Shown here: piece after piece, positions 1 through 11,425 of the stretch
Layout of the letters: every line of letters starts with the position of its first letter
Position numbering within the stretch: position 1 is the stretch's first letter
Assembly (NCBI GenBank): GCA_039707655.1
Contig: CM077665.1
Span: forward strand, 306,838,486-306,902,485
Length of the DNA: 64,000 bases
DNA from: Elymus sibiricus
Taxonomy: Eukaryota > Streptophyta > Magnoliopsida > Poales > Poaceae
Direction: 5' to 3'
Made by a program: the position numbers and the translations under genes
The notes under the pieces: model-generated
Databases searched by the model: none
What the model saw: the letters and a program-made list of their open reading frames with translations, nothing else
Told to the model about the DNA's origin: nothing

Positions 1-845
1 TATTCATGAAAAAGATTTGAGGCTTCTCTGAATTCTATTGTGATTCTTATTTGCATGAATATTATAGTTTCATAAATCTCTTCGATCTATTGAAATAATT
101 TGGCCAACTAGATTGATATTTCTTCAGTGAGAGGGATGTGTTGTAGTGGGTTCAATCTGGTGGTGCTCTATATCCTAGTGACAGAAAGGGACAAGACACG
201 TCTTTGTATTGTTGCCACTAAGGATAAAACGATGGGGTTAATTCATATTGATTGAGTTTTCTTTGTCTACATCATGTCTTCATTCTCCAAGTATTACTAT
301 GTTTGTCATGAACTTAATACTTAGAGAGGCAAGCATAGAAGCGCTCTCAACATGGAGTAATATTAATAGGTGTAGGCAGGAGTCAGCCTATTTTCTTATG
401 GACGTGATGCCTATATATTGCATAACTATGCACTTTTCTATCAATTGCCCAACAATAATTTGTTTACCCACCGTATGTCTACTACATGAGAGATGCAACT
501 AGTGAAAACTATGGCCCCCGGGTCTATTCACTTATATATTTACAAAAGCTTTCATTACCTTGCTGCCATTTATTTGTTTTCTATTTATTTTGCAATTTAC
601 AATTATCAACTATCATCTACACACTTCATTTGCTTGCAAATAACGAGTCCAAGGGGAATGACAACCCTCTTGCCCGTGTTGGGTGCAAGTGTTTGCTTCT
701 TTGTGTGCAGTCGCTGAAGACGGGGGTTGCAAGCTACTCCTATTGGTTCGATAACGTCGGTTCTCACCGAGGGAAATACTTATCTATACTGTGTTGCATC
801 ACCCGCTCCGCTTTGCGGAAAACCTAACGCAAATCACAAGTATCA
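1..845 (+). mobile_element. 3' part of a gypsy LTR (Athila-like family)
   Basis: This is the downstream part of an LTR in plus orientation. It aligns by eye with the LTRs at 34314-35870 and 58948-60517: the same block (gggttcaa, agtgacagaaaggg, gataaaacgatgggg), the same tail (gttctcaccgaggg, aaatacttatc) and the same end, ATCACAAGTATCA. The terminal CA at 844-845 is followed directly by Harbinger-like coding sequence, so this is either a solo LTR or the 3' LTR of an element whose left side lies outside the window. The short reading frames in it are not genes. Confidence 0.75.
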
Positions 846-1072
846 GCAGCTACCCCGTTGATACATTATATACCGAGTTGTTGGAGGAGAACGAGGTGGA
901 CTTGAGTGCTCCACTTGACGATTTTGAACCTGGCATGCATCCGGAAGCCGAGACAAATCGGAAGAGGAGGGGATGATGTCGATGATGAAGTAGAAGAGCT
1001 TGAGGAGGAGGAGTTCGATGCTAGCCAAGCCAAATTTGGGGAAAGAATCGGCAATTACACCAAGGTGGAGGA
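846..1072 (+). pseudogene. PIF/Harbinger ORF1-like Myb/SANT protein, 5' part
   Basis: The translation reads SSYPVDTLYTELLEENE, then an acidic Asp/Glu-rich linker, then FGERIGNYTKVED. This matches the start and the lead-in to the trihelix/Myb-like domain of plant PIF/Harbinger ORF1 proteins, which help the transposase bind DNA. The start codon is missing because an LTR abuts at 845, and the frame shifts at about 945-970 between the N-terminal part and the acidic linker. The gene is cut at 1072 by element C, and the same reading frame continues at 20750, after the repeated GAGGA target site. It is a dead gene fragment. Confidence 0.65.
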
Positions 1073-2649
1073 TGACGTGGCTTGAGACTGCGTCGGTATT
1101 TCCCCAAAGAGGAAGGGATGATGCAGCACAACAACGATAAGTATTTCCCTCAGTTATGAAACCAAGGTATCAAACCAGTAGGAGGATCATGCAACACTAT
1201 GTAAACAACACCTGCACACAAAGAACAATACTTGCAACCCGACGCGAAAGAGAGGTTGTCAATCTCTCCACGGTAAAAAGATAGATTAGGTTGTGGTAGA
1301 TTGGATAGATAGATCCCGTAAGAACACAAAATAAAAGAGGCAAATAAAAAGTGCAACAAGGTATTTTTGGGTTTTTGGAATAATAGATCTGAAAATAAAA
1401 GCGGCAAAAAGATAGATCAGAAAGCAATATGTTGGAGAAGTAGACCCGGGGGCCGTAGGTTTCACTAGTGGCTTCTCTCATGAGTATAGCACACGGTGGG
1501 TGAACATATTACTGTTGGGCAATTGATAGAAGATCAAATAATCATGACGATATCCAAGGCGATGATCATTATATAGGCATCATGTCCAAGATTAGTAGAC
1601 CGAAACGATTCTGCATCTACTACTATTACTCCACACATCGACCGCTATCCAGCATGCATCTAGTGTATTAAGTTCATGGAAAACGGAGTAATGCAACAAG
1701 AATGGTGACATGATGTAGACAAGATCTATTCATGTAGGAATAGACCCCATCTTGTTATCCTTAATAGCAACGATACATGCGTGCCTCGCTGCCCCTTCTG
1801 TCACTGGGAGAGGACACTGCAAGATCGAACCCATCACAAAGCACCTCTTCCCATGGCAAGAAAAATCGATCTAGTTGGCCTAACTAAACCAAAGATTCGA
1901 AGAAGAAATACGAGGCTATAAGTAATCATGCATATAAGAGATCAAAGAAGACTCAAATAATATTCATGGATAGAAACTGATCATGAACTCAAAATTCATC
2001 GGATCCCAACAAACACACCGCAAAAAGTCATTACATCAAATAGATCTCCAAGAGACCATTGTATTGAGAATCAAAAGAGAGAGAGGAAGCCATCTAGGTA
2101 CTGCCTACGGACCTGTAGGTCTATGGTGGACTACTCACGCATCATCGGAAAGGCACCAATGAGGATGATGAACCCCTCTGTTATGGTGTTAGATTGGATC
2201 TCGCGGTTCTGGAACTTGCGGCGGCTGGATGTCTTTTTCGTCGACTCCTCTAGGGTTTCTGGAATATTTGGGTATTTATAGAGCTCAAAGGCGGTGGAGA
2301 AGGTTCCCGAGGCGGTCACAACCCACCAGGGCGCACCCGGGGCCCCTAGCGCGCCCTGGTGTCTTGTGGGCAGCCTGGGCTCCCTCTTGGTTACTTCTTT
2401 GGCCCACTGGCCTTCTTTTGGTCCAAAAAAAATCTCCAAAAAGTTTTGTCGCGATTGGACTCTGTTTGGTACTGATATTATGCAAAATAAAAAACAAGCA
2501 AAAAACAACAATTGGCACTTGGCACTATGTCAATTGGTTAGTCCCAAAAAATGATATAAAGTTGCTATAAAATGATTGTAAAACATCCAAGAATGATAAT
2601 ATAACAGCATGGAACAAGCAAAAATTATAGATACGTTGGAGACGTATCA
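1073..2649 (-). repeat. 3' LTR of element C
   Basis: In minus orientation it starts TGATACGTCTCCAACG at 2649 and ends near GCCACGTCA at 1073. Its length equals that of the LTR at 19168-20744. It contains the GC-rich inverted repeat typical of these LTRs at about 2326-2364, slightly decayed here relative to the perfect copy in the 5' LTR. Confidence 0.9.
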
Positions 2650-2884
2650 GCATCCCCAAGCTTAATTCCTACTCGTCCTCGAGTAGGTAAATGATAAAAA
2701 CAGAATTTTTGATGTGGAATGCTGCCTAACATGTTCATCACATATTCTTTTCTTTTGTAGCATGGACATTTGGACTTTTAGATGGTTCAAAGCAATAGTC
2801 TAGTTTTGACATAAAGACTTTAATACTCAAGCATGATAACAAGCAACCATGTCTTTCAAAATATCAACACTAAAGAAAGTTATC
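2650..2884 (-). other. 3' internal end of element C with polypurine tract
   Basis: Read on the minus strand, this stretch carries the block CTCGAGGACGAGTAGG and ends with AAGCTTGGGGATGC right before the 3' LTR. That is the polypurine tract that primes plus-strand synthesis. The same block precedes the LTRs of elements A (before 28651) and B (before 58948). Bases 2880-2884 (TTATC) are the left target duplication of the nested Tat element. Confidence 0.75.
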
Positions 2885-3683
2885 TGTCGGAGAAACGACA
2901 CCTATGGGACCGGGAGGATCCCTTTACGATTCGGTAGGGAGAAGGTTTGCACAGAGAGCAGATCTGATGATCAACACGCGGGAATTTTACCCAGGTTCGG
3001 GCTGCAAAGATGCGTAAAACCCTACTCCTACTTGGTTGTATTAAGGGTGTTCTAGCTCAAGTCCTGGGAGCGCTACAGTACTCAGCAGCTACACATGCAG
3101 AATGAGTTGAAAAAGATCCCCTCCTATCCAGGAGCGCTATGCCTGCTCTCTGGGTTCCAAGGTCTCTCTCCCCTCTTGTAGCTACGCCTTAGGCCTCCTT
3201 TTATATGTTCAAAGGGGTCACCAACAATGGCGCACAGTGCATACATGAGGTGTAAAAGTAGCTACAGTGCTATCATACCTAACACTGACGGTTTAGGACA
3301 AGAACATTAAATGCTCCGTTGAGGTGTCCCTTAGCGTCTTGGGGCTGGAAAAAGGGGCCGTCCCATCGCACCGCTAGCACCTGACACGTTACCAGGAGGA
3401 CAACAGCTAAAAGACAAGCTGGTGACCGTACTGGAGCGGTGACAGGGCAGCGAAGGCTTGCCGGGTGCGAGCCTTGCCGGGATTGCAAGCCATCCCGGCA
3501 AGATCTTGCCGGGGCTCCAGCCTCCAGTCTTCTACCTTCTGATTATTGCCTTGTCTTGGATGCCTTCTTGACTTTATGAACTTGCATTTGGTTGTCTCCC
3601 GGCAAGCCTTGCCGCAGGCGTGGCTACAACTGCCCGTGCACAAGTACGGGGTACTAAAGGACCCAATCCTTAGTGCACCGACA
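2885..3683 (-). repeat. 3' LTR of the Tat element
   Basis: It begins TGTCGGAGAAACGACA and ends GTGCACCGACA on the plus strand, so it has TGT...ACA ends. It is nearly identical to 15061-15875. It holds several copies of CTTGCCGG or its complement at 3457, 3473, 3495, 3505 and 3599. Confidence 0.92.
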
Positions 3684-4074
3684 AGAGCCCCCGGGCCTGG
3701 GCCATACACGGATGCGAGGCGTTGTTGGGCCAGGCCCAAACAGTGCACGGGCACGCGTGGCAGGAGTTATCCACCGTAATCATTCCTTTTACTGCGCCGC
3801 CCACGACGCCCATTGAATGCGGGTCGTGGGGGATGTGCGCAGCGCGGCCGTTACAACGGCGCTTTCGCGAAGCGTTTCAATATTATTTTAGTAAAGAGGC
3901 AGCCTCGCATCCTCCCCATAAGAAGGAATCTGCGGAGGCGCTGCTCATTTACCTCTTGTTCCTCCCAATCTGGAACCGCTGCCGTCTTCTTCCTCGAGTC
4001 AAAACAGGGCTTTCCCCCCTCATCAGCCGCCTCCACGCCTCCTCCGCCTTCAACCTCCGCCCCCCATAGCCGCC
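3684..4074 (+). promoter_or_regulatory. Polypurine tract (minus) and putative promoter/leader of the antisense gene (plus)
   Basis: Read on the minus strand, the bases next to the LTR (3684-3705) give the G-rich sequence expected of the polypurine tract. Read on the plus strand, this interval is the only room for a promoter and leader of the antisense gene starting at 4075. It is pyrimidine-rich towards its end (about 3957-4070), like a plant 5' UTR, and leads into GCCGCCATGCC, a good start context. An AT-rich stretch at about 3880-3896 could be a TATA region, but this is a guess. Confidence 0.4.
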
Positions 4075-5602
4075 ATGCCGCCCAAAGCGGGCAGGGGCAA
4101 GGAGGTGGATGCCGCCGTTTCGGAGAGCAAGATGGCGAAGATGCGGAAGGAGCACGTTGTCTTTCCGCCGGCGCTTGATGCAGCCGCACTGAGGGCGACG
4201 GAAACGACAGTGCATCCGGCCACCGCCGTGAGTCCAGGTTCTTCCAGTGGCAGCCCGAACAAATACCATTTCTTTGCCGATTATTTCTACTGCGGACTCT
4301 GCCCCCCTTTCTCTGATTTCTTCAACGACATCATGCTCACCTACGGCTTCCAACTCTTGGATTTCACACCGAATGCCGTGACATGCATGTCCGTTTTCGC
4401 TCACCTTTGCGAAAACTTTGCCGGAGTAGTTCCCAGCACCGCCCTTTTCCGCCATTACTTCATTCCCCGCATCGAGAAAGGCGAGGCCCTTTCTGGTTCC
4501 ATCACTTGGATCCCACGGCCAGGAACCAAGGAGGTCTACCCAGACGGAGCTTTCCGCAAGAAATGGGATGAATGGCGGGCCAGATGGTGCTGGGTTCGGG
4601 AGACAGAGGAACCAAAAGTCCAACCTTTCTGCCTGCCGCGGGAAACGAAGATAGTGCGCAACAACGACTGGAGCGCCCTTGATCCCGACGATAAGAAGCT
4701 CATCATCGCTATCACCAGAATCCATCGCCTCAGAACCGCCGGGCTCTCAGTGGAGATGATAGGTGTCGACTTCCTTCGCCGGCGCATAGCCCCTTTGCAG
4801 AAGAAGGGGAGGCCAACTTGGCAGTTCAAGAATGCGGCAGACATCATGAGGCTGCGCCCTGGGCTGAACGGCAATCTGACACTTATGCAGCACGCAGCTC
4901 TCTGCCAGAAATTGTTCAGGGGCGACGTGGTATGCAAGCTGCCGGCAAGCATAGTCCCTTTGTGCAACAACTCTTCTCTAGGCCCAATCATTGCTATGAT
5001 GCCGGCGTTTGACGCCCACAGCCTTGACAGTTCTTGGATTGAGCCACCTGAAGAGCAAGTGCAGCAATTCTTCGATAACTTGATGGAGAGGGCTATCCGC
5101 GAGGAAGAAGGCCTCGTCCATGACACCACTGAGCAGGAAGGGCATACATTGCCAGCAGGGTGGAGGAAGCCAATCTTGCCGCGGAGGCCGGCAGCGTTGG
5201 CTTCGTGGAAGGGAGAAACAGCGGGGGGGAAACGCTGCCGGATGAGGATCTCGTCGGGCAAGATGAGACGGCAGAGGAGCAAGGCGGCACGTCAACCGAG
5301 GGCCCTTCTGTTGTAGATGCCGCCGAGGAGGAACTGCACGAGGAGGCCCCGACCCTTAAACCAAGGAGTAGGCGCGTCCTTCGAAGTGCCGCCTCTGGGG
5401 CCGCGGTCCGCCAAGCTTCCTCGAGTAGTACAGCCCCCGGCAAGGGGGCGGCCGGCAAGGCCACGCAGCGGCAAGGAGCTCCTCAGCAACCTGTGCCTGC
5501 CGCGGCCAAGCGACCCAGGAGCACCCCTCCACCTCCTCCCACGGCTACCATGGTGGAAGTCGCCTTTGACCTCTCTGCCCTTAGCTTGGGAGAAGAAGAA
5601 GA

Positions 5603-5684
5603 GTAAGGATCTTGCCGCGTCCTTTGTCTTTTGAATTTTTGGTTCTACTTAACCCTTTTGCTTTGCTTTGGCCTGTCTCCACAG
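5603..5684 (+). other. Predicted intron 1 of the antisense gene
   Basis: The donor GTAAGG at 5603 and the acceptor TCTCCACAG ending at 5684 bound 82 bases with a T-rich interior. Splicing joins a frame ending in a run of Glu codons to a frame starting DVETLVQR and removes the stop at 5604-5606. Without splicing the upstream frame ends, so the intron explains the frame change. Confidence 0.65.
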
Positions 5685-6100
5685 GGATGTAGAAACTTTG
5701 GTGCAGAGGATAGCGAAGAGGGCGAAGATCTCGACGAGCGAGGAGCCGCCAGCAAGCACCTCAGGTGCGCCAGAGACGACCACCATCAGCCTGGAGACCA
5801 GCCCGCGACGCAGTCCTCGTCTCAGCCCCCGGCGCAGCCCCCGGCGTGAGTCCGTTACTCGCTTCCCGCTGGCAAGTGCCGGGGCGTGCATATTTGCTGC
5901 TGACATCACCAGGCGTGCAGGAGGAGAACAGCGACAAGGAGAACCATCAGAGGCCACCCCTAATATGCCGCCTCCGTCAACCACACCGCCCAGAGATGGA
6001 TCGCCGGCAAGGACTTCCTCTAGCGTGCTCTATCGCGACGAGGAAGAGCCGGCAAGCATGGGTACCAGCAGTTCTACGCCGGCAACCAATGTTGACGCAG

Positions 6101-6184
6101 GTACTTATTCTTCGGTTTTATTTCTTTTTTGTCTTCTTGAACTTCCTCCTCAATCTCGTCTTAAATTATTTCCTTGGCCTTCAG
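6101..6184 (+). other. Predicted intron 2 of the antisense gene
   Basis: The donor GCAG/GTACTT at 6100/6101 and the acceptor CCTTCAG ending at 6184 bound 84 bases that are very T-rich, unlike the GC-rich exons around them. The length is a multiple of three and there is no stop, so the frame reads through whether or not it is spliced. The encoded stretch (SSVLFLFCLLELPP) is hydrophobic and out of character with its neighbours, which favours an intron. Confidence 0.6.
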
Positions 6185-7896
6185 ACATTCCCTTGACAGA
6201 GCAAATGGACGTTGACACCGTCATCGATGAGACCGCCAGGGATGCTACCGCCGAGGCCGACAGGCTTGCCGCTGAAGAGGCCGCCAAGAGTGCTGCCGAG
6301 GAAACCGCCAGGAACGCTGCCGCCGAGGCCGCCAAAGATGCTGCTGCTGAGGCCGCCAAGGAATCTGCCGAGAGGGCCAGCGAGGAGGCTAGTGACCGTA
6401 CTGACGGCATTCCTGCCGCAGGAGCGCCAGGCGCTACGCTGGACACAGAGCCCCCAGCTGCCAGGGAGGCGGCTGCTGAGGAACAGCCACGAACGTCCGA
6501 AGCTCCTTCATCAAACAAGTACCTCAAGATCGGCCACAACTTGTTCGTCAGCATCCCCGGCACGGCAAGCACTAGGGCGCCAACTGAAGGGGAGGTCTTT
6601 GATGAAGATGCCATCGCTGCTGCCGGGCTCGAGATCGTTAGCGAGCCAAGTGCCAGCGGCAACAAAACTGAAGAGGAGAAACTTCTCCAGGCCATGAGCG
6701 ACAACTACCAGAAGCTCCAAGCACTCCATCGCGCTCGAAAGGAGAAGCTAGACTCCAGGGCAGCAGTTGCCGACAAGGTGGAGGCAGATTTCCAGAAGCG
6801 CGTTGAAGAGACTCAAGGCTGGTTTGCCGAAGCTTATCAGGAGTTGAGGTCAGGCCAAGAGCAGCTGAGCCAAAGATGGAATGATCTCCTCCTGAGGCAG
6901 TCCGATGTTGAAAAAGCACAGGAGGAGGCCAAACAGCAAGCTACTGCAGACGAAGCACGCCTGAACGAACTTCACATTGAACTTAAGGCTCATGACGAAG
7001 AACTTGAAGCTCGATAGAAGGCGCTCGCCAGCAAGCTCCGCGCCAAGGACGAGGAGATCGAAAGGCTTGTCGCACAGCGGACCCAAGATCTGGAGCTGAA
7101 GCACAAAGAGACACTCGAGGCCCTGACCACAGACCACGCCTGCAAGCTAAAGGAGGCCGTCGGTGCCGCCAAGGCTGCAGAGGCCGCCAGGGACGAGCTT
7201 GCCGACATGGTGAAGAAGCTGGAAGCAGATCTTGAGGAACACGGCAAGCAGATCTCAGCACTCAAGACCGAGAGAGACAAAGCTCTCCACAGCCTGATGG
7301 AGGTCCAAGTTGCCGTATCTGACAAGACCAAACAGCTCTCTTCAGCCAATGAATCAATCAAAGATCTGAAGATGAAGCTGTCCACGCTGGAGGAGACTCT
7401 GGGGACCGCCAAGGCTCGAGAGAAGACCCTGATCAAAAGTCTCCGGGACGAGGAGGAACTGGTCAAGAGCGCTGCCGCCACCCACAACGACTATGTGCAG
7501 GGAGTGCAGATCTGGACTGAGAAGCTTGCCGATGTCGCGGAGAAGCTTGCCGCACAACTGTCTACCATGGGCCTGCAAGATCACATGCAACCTCTTGATG
7601 ACAGGGTGTCCCCGAGCGCCAAGCTGACCATGTTCTTCGACCGTGTGCTTGTAGCCCTGGAGCAGCTCCATTCTGACCGAACAGCTCATCTGGCCAGCGA
7701 GTCCCGCAAGCTCTGCCAAGCTATCCTTCGCAAGGTGCTCACCAAGGTGGTATACAGGAATCCCGGCATCAACCTCACCAACGTCTTTGACCGCCTGCCG
7801 AAGGATGCAGATCTCAAGGCGGCAGAAGAGCTTGTCGCGCCCATCGTCGACAGGGTAAGCCAAGTGAAGAGAGTCGAAGGCGATCGCCGGGATTAG

Positions 7897-8664
7897 CTGC
7901 TTTTACTCCTTGCCGCCGCCATTTCATGTCAAAGACAATATTGCCTTATGTTAGAATCGCGACAGCTATCATTGTAATATAACTTGCTATGCGCTGGATG
8001 AACGCTATGTTATTCCCCTTGCTTAATTTCCTTCTGTATGTATTCGCCCTACACTTGTTTGGAAACTTGCCGGCACGCACACCCTTGCCGCGAGCGCTAG
8101 GTGCGGGACTTTAGCAGCCTGCTGGCGGGGCCGCTTCCGGCAAGAGACCTTGGTGCTTTCAGTGCAGCCACCTAAACTGTTAAGCGGACTCGAAACAGAG
8201 TAAGGGCGCAACCAATCACAACAAGGTTCCTTCGCGTGCAGGTTTTCCATACAAAAAACTGAAATTGTTCAAGGAGAATAATTAAACGAAAATTGTTTAT
8301 AGTTTTGTGACTTAGCAACTTAGCTTTTCGCCTTTCGTTGCCGCATTCCTTCGGTATCCATACCACCATCCCCCCCCGGCAAAGCTGCACGCGAGGTAAC
8401 CTTCTGTCCTTTGAGAAAAAAGAAAGAAGAGAAAATAGAGGTCTGGAACCTTGGCGGTCCGTTAGCACTTGCTGGGAGTGAATGTAATACAATATCTTAG
8501 ATAAACATGTACATAAGTAAACATGAGCATCAACAAGAATTGTAAAACACTTAAGCTTTATTCAACTACGCACAGGATCTGCGCCTGGTTTTGTACAAAG
8601 GATTACATGCTACAGCGGCAAGACTTGTACAAAAGGGGTTGCCGGGAGACCCGGCAACCGCGCC
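7897..8664. other. Convergent intergenic region between the antisense gene and pol
   Basis: The antisense gene (plus) stops at 7896 and pol (minus) stops at 8665, so both transcripts would end in or run through this 0.77 kb. It is AT-richer than the genes and holds CTTGCCGG at about 8067 and its complement at about 8136. I see no coding frame with family character. It probably holds the 3' UTRs of both genes. Confidence 0.5.
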
Positions 8665-10177
8665 TTATGGATAGAACTTACGAAGATGCTCGATATTCCA
8701 GGAGTTGCTCACCGGAATACCATCTTCGGTCTCCAGGCGGACTGCGCCAGGCCTGGTGACTCGTACTACCCGATAAGGGCCTTCCCACTTCGGCGTCAAC
8801 TTGTTGGAATTCTTGGCCGACTGAACGCGCCGAAGAACAAGGTCGCCTTCCTCAAGACTTCGGGCATGAACCTTGTGGCTATGATATCGGCGCAAGGCTT
8901 GTTGGTAGCGTGCAGCTCGCACAGCAACCTGAAGACGATCTTCCTCGAGGAGCAACGCGTCATCTTGCCGCAGCTGCTCTTGCTCAAGCTCGAGGTGACC
9001 CGTATGTGAGTTCCGTGGGGAGAACTGCTTCCGCCCCATAAACTAGGGAGAAGGGTGTCCGGCCGGTGGCTCGATTCGGTGTCGTCCTGATTGACCAAAG
9101 AACCACCGGCAACTCATCAATCCAGCGCCTTCCGCATTTGCGCAGCTTGTCGAAAGTTCTTGTCTTGAGACCACGCAACACCTCAGCATTCGCCCTTTCC
9201 GCTTGGCCGTTACTCCTTGGGTGAGCAACAGAAGCAAAACAAATCTTGCCGCCAAGGTCTTGGACATACTGCATAAAGGTGTGGCTCGTGAACTGTGTGC
9301 CGTTGTCGGTGATGATCCTGTTGGGTACTCCAAAACGGCAAACTATTCCCTTGAAGAACTTGACGGCTGATTGTGCTGTCACCTTCCTCACTGCTTCCAC
9401 TTCCGGCCACTTTGTAAACTTGTCGATTGCTACGTACAAGTATTCAAAGCCCCCGGTAGCACGGGGAAAAGGACCCAAGATGTCGAGCCCCCAGACCGAA
9501 AATGGCCAGGAGAGAGGTATTGTCTGAAGAGCTTGAGCCGGTTGATGTAATTTCTTTGAATGAAACTGACACGCTTCACACTTGGTTACTAGTGCAGTTG
9601 CATCCTGGAGAGCAGTGGGCCAAAAGAAACCTTGCCGGAATGCCTTACCAGCAAGTGCTCTTGATCCTATGTGGGAGCCACATATGCCTCCATGTATCTC
9701 CGCCAACAACTCCAGTCCATCCTCCCGAGGAATGCACTTCAATTTCACACCGTTCGGCCTCTTTCTGTACAGCACGTTGTCCACGAACTGGTATATACTA
9801 GACTGACGGGCTACTTTTTCCGCTTCTTCCTGCTCCTCAGGGAGTTCTCCTGTCTGAAGGAAATGGACGATGTGCTGTGCCCATACTGGAGCCTGGGGCT
9901 CGACAGCAAGGACTAAAGGCATATCTTCTGCCGCGGGGGCTGTTGTCTCGACGGCAAAGGCTCGAGGCCTTGTCGGAGCCTGTTGCCCCCCGACAAGCTT
10001 GGCGGGAGCATTCGTCTCGACGGCAAGAGCCTGAGCCCCTGCTGGAGCCTGTTGTTCACAGACAAGCTTGGCGTCGTTCCCGGTAACTTCCTTGTCGGCG
10101 GCTTCTGGGAGCTCTACCGGGAAGTACTTGCCGGAACTCAACTTCCTCCTTTTCTCTTGTCCCATCGATGGTGTCAC
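8665..10177 (-). pseudogene. Tat element integrase
   Basis: The integrase inserts element cDNA into the host chromosome. On the minus strand from 10177 the protein has an Ala/Pro/Gln-rich linker with three imperfect repeats (about residues 40-100), then the zinc-binding HHCC motif (His162, His169, Cys200, Cys203). The DDE core follows: Asp232 in GLDILGPFPR, Asp291 in ITDNGTQF and Glu327 in SNGQAERAN, all present. The frame is lost near 9000 and resumes in another frame at 9039-8665 with the C-terminal domain (KWEGPYRVV, WNIEHLRKFYP). It is separated from the RNase H part by a single in-frame TGA at 10193-10195. The catalytic residues are intact, but the polyprotein is broken. Confidence 0.88.
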
Positions 10178-10192
10178 GGATGGTTGAGTCAG

Positions 10193-11374
10193 TCAAAGCA
10201 CAAAAGTTCCTGGTTCCACAGGTAACTTGAGAGCAGCGCATTTTGACAGGCCATCAGCAATGCTGTTCTCTGCACGAGGAACGTGCTCCATTTGTAGGCC
10301 GTCAAAATGCTCTTCCAACTTCCTCACTTCATCTACATAAGCTTCCATCAACGGGCTCTGATAGTCTTTATTGACTTGCTTGACAACAAGTTGAGAATCA
10401 CCCTTGACAATGAGTTTCTTGATTCCAAGGTCTGCCGCGACCCTGAGGCCGGCAAGCAGCCCTTCATACTCGGCAGTATTGTTCGTTGACCTCTCCCGGG
10501 GAAAATGCATCTGAACCACGTATTTGAGGTGTTCTCCGGTGGGTGCGACAAGCAGCACGCCAGCACCGGCGCCTTGCAGCGAGAAAGCTCCATCAAAATA
10601 CATGACCCACTCTTGATTTGTTTCCTTGCCGGGGAGAGTTGACTCTGGAACTTCTTCATCTGGCGTTGGGGTCCATTCTGCAATGAACTCCGCCAAAGCT
10701 CTGCTCTGTATGGTTGAAGTACTTTCAAACTTGAGACCAAAGCTCGACAGCTCCAAAGCCCACTCCACAATCCTGCCGGTAGCATCTGGGTTCCGCAAAA
10801 TCCGCTGTAATGGAAAGCGAGTGACAACGGTGATCTCATGTGCTTGGAAATAATGGCGCAGTTTTCTCGAGGCCATGAGGAGGCCGAAGAGCAACTTCTG
10901 TACACCAGAATATCTTGAGCTAGCCCCCTGCAAAAGGGAGCTGACAAAGTAGACCGGGCGCTGCACCATCTTCTTCTTCTGTATTGCTTGACTTGACTGC
11001 GCAGATTCAACCTTGTCGGCACCAGATCCTGCCGGGGAAGGTCCCAGCTCGTCACTTGGCGGTCCTGCCGCTGACGTTGATTCTTCATCAGTTTCTCTCT
11101 CCGCCACCAATGCAGCACTCACCACTTGATTTGTTGCTGCTAGATACAGCAACAATGGCTCTTGTGGCTTTGGCGCGACTAGCACTGGCGGAGAGGAGAG
11201 GTACCTCTTCAAATCCTGCAGCGCTGCCTCCGCTTCTGGAGTCCATTTCATTGGACTTGCTTTCTTCAAAATTTTGAAAAAGGGCAGGGCGCGCTCAGCA
11301 GATTTGGAGATAAACCTACTCAGAGCAGCAACACAACCGGCAAGACGACGCACATCCTTGACACGTCTTGGCAC
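10193..11374 (-). pseudogene. Tat element RNase H pair: degenerate RH and second (aRH) RNase H
   Basis: The first half (about residues 1-235) is the usual gypsy RT connection and RNase H (PMKWTPEAEAALQDLK, LLLYLAATNQVVSAALV). Its expected first catalytic Asp is replaced, so it looks inactive. After a linker, a second RNase H begins at WVMYFDGAF (Asp261) and continues with NNTAEYEG (Glu302), KGDSQLVV (Asp326) and ADGLSK (Asp374), so all four acidic catalytic residues are visible. Gain of a second, plant/archaeal-type RNase H with decay of the first is the hallmark of the Tat lineage. It is in frame with RT upstream and integrase downstream apart from nonsense codons at both ends. Confidence 0.88.
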
Positions 11375-11425
11375 TTCGATTTGCTCAATTGCTTTGATCT
11401 TGTCAGGATTTGCTTCAATTCCACA

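Larger units (their letters stand above)
4075..7896 (+). pseudogene. Antisense gene of the Tat element (putative gypsy-type transposon domain, coiled coil)
   Basis: A long plus-strand coding region opposite to gag-pol. The first part (4075 to about 5155) encodes a conserved domain with YHFFADYFYCGLCPPF, LLDFTPNAVTCMSVFAHLCE and FRHYFIPR, which fits the plant 'putative gypsy type transposon' family (Pfam Transposase_28, by recall). A one-base frameshift at about 5155 moves to a Pro/Ala-rich frame ending at 5602. Two predicted introns (5603-5684, 6101-6184) join it to an Ala/Glu-rich heptad-like stretch (6230-6400) and a long coiled coil ending at 7896. An in-frame TAG at 7015-7017 is the only stop in the last exon. 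Codon structure persists over 3.8 kb, so the gene was under selection until recently. Its function is unknown; antisense regulation of gag-pol or a nuclear accessory role are both possible. Confidence 0.75.

Noticed and set aside
3949..4725. A 258-codon minus-strand open frame opposite the antisense gene start
   Set aside because: The plus strand carries the conserved domain and a good start context; the minus frame is GC-driven and has no recognisable motif.
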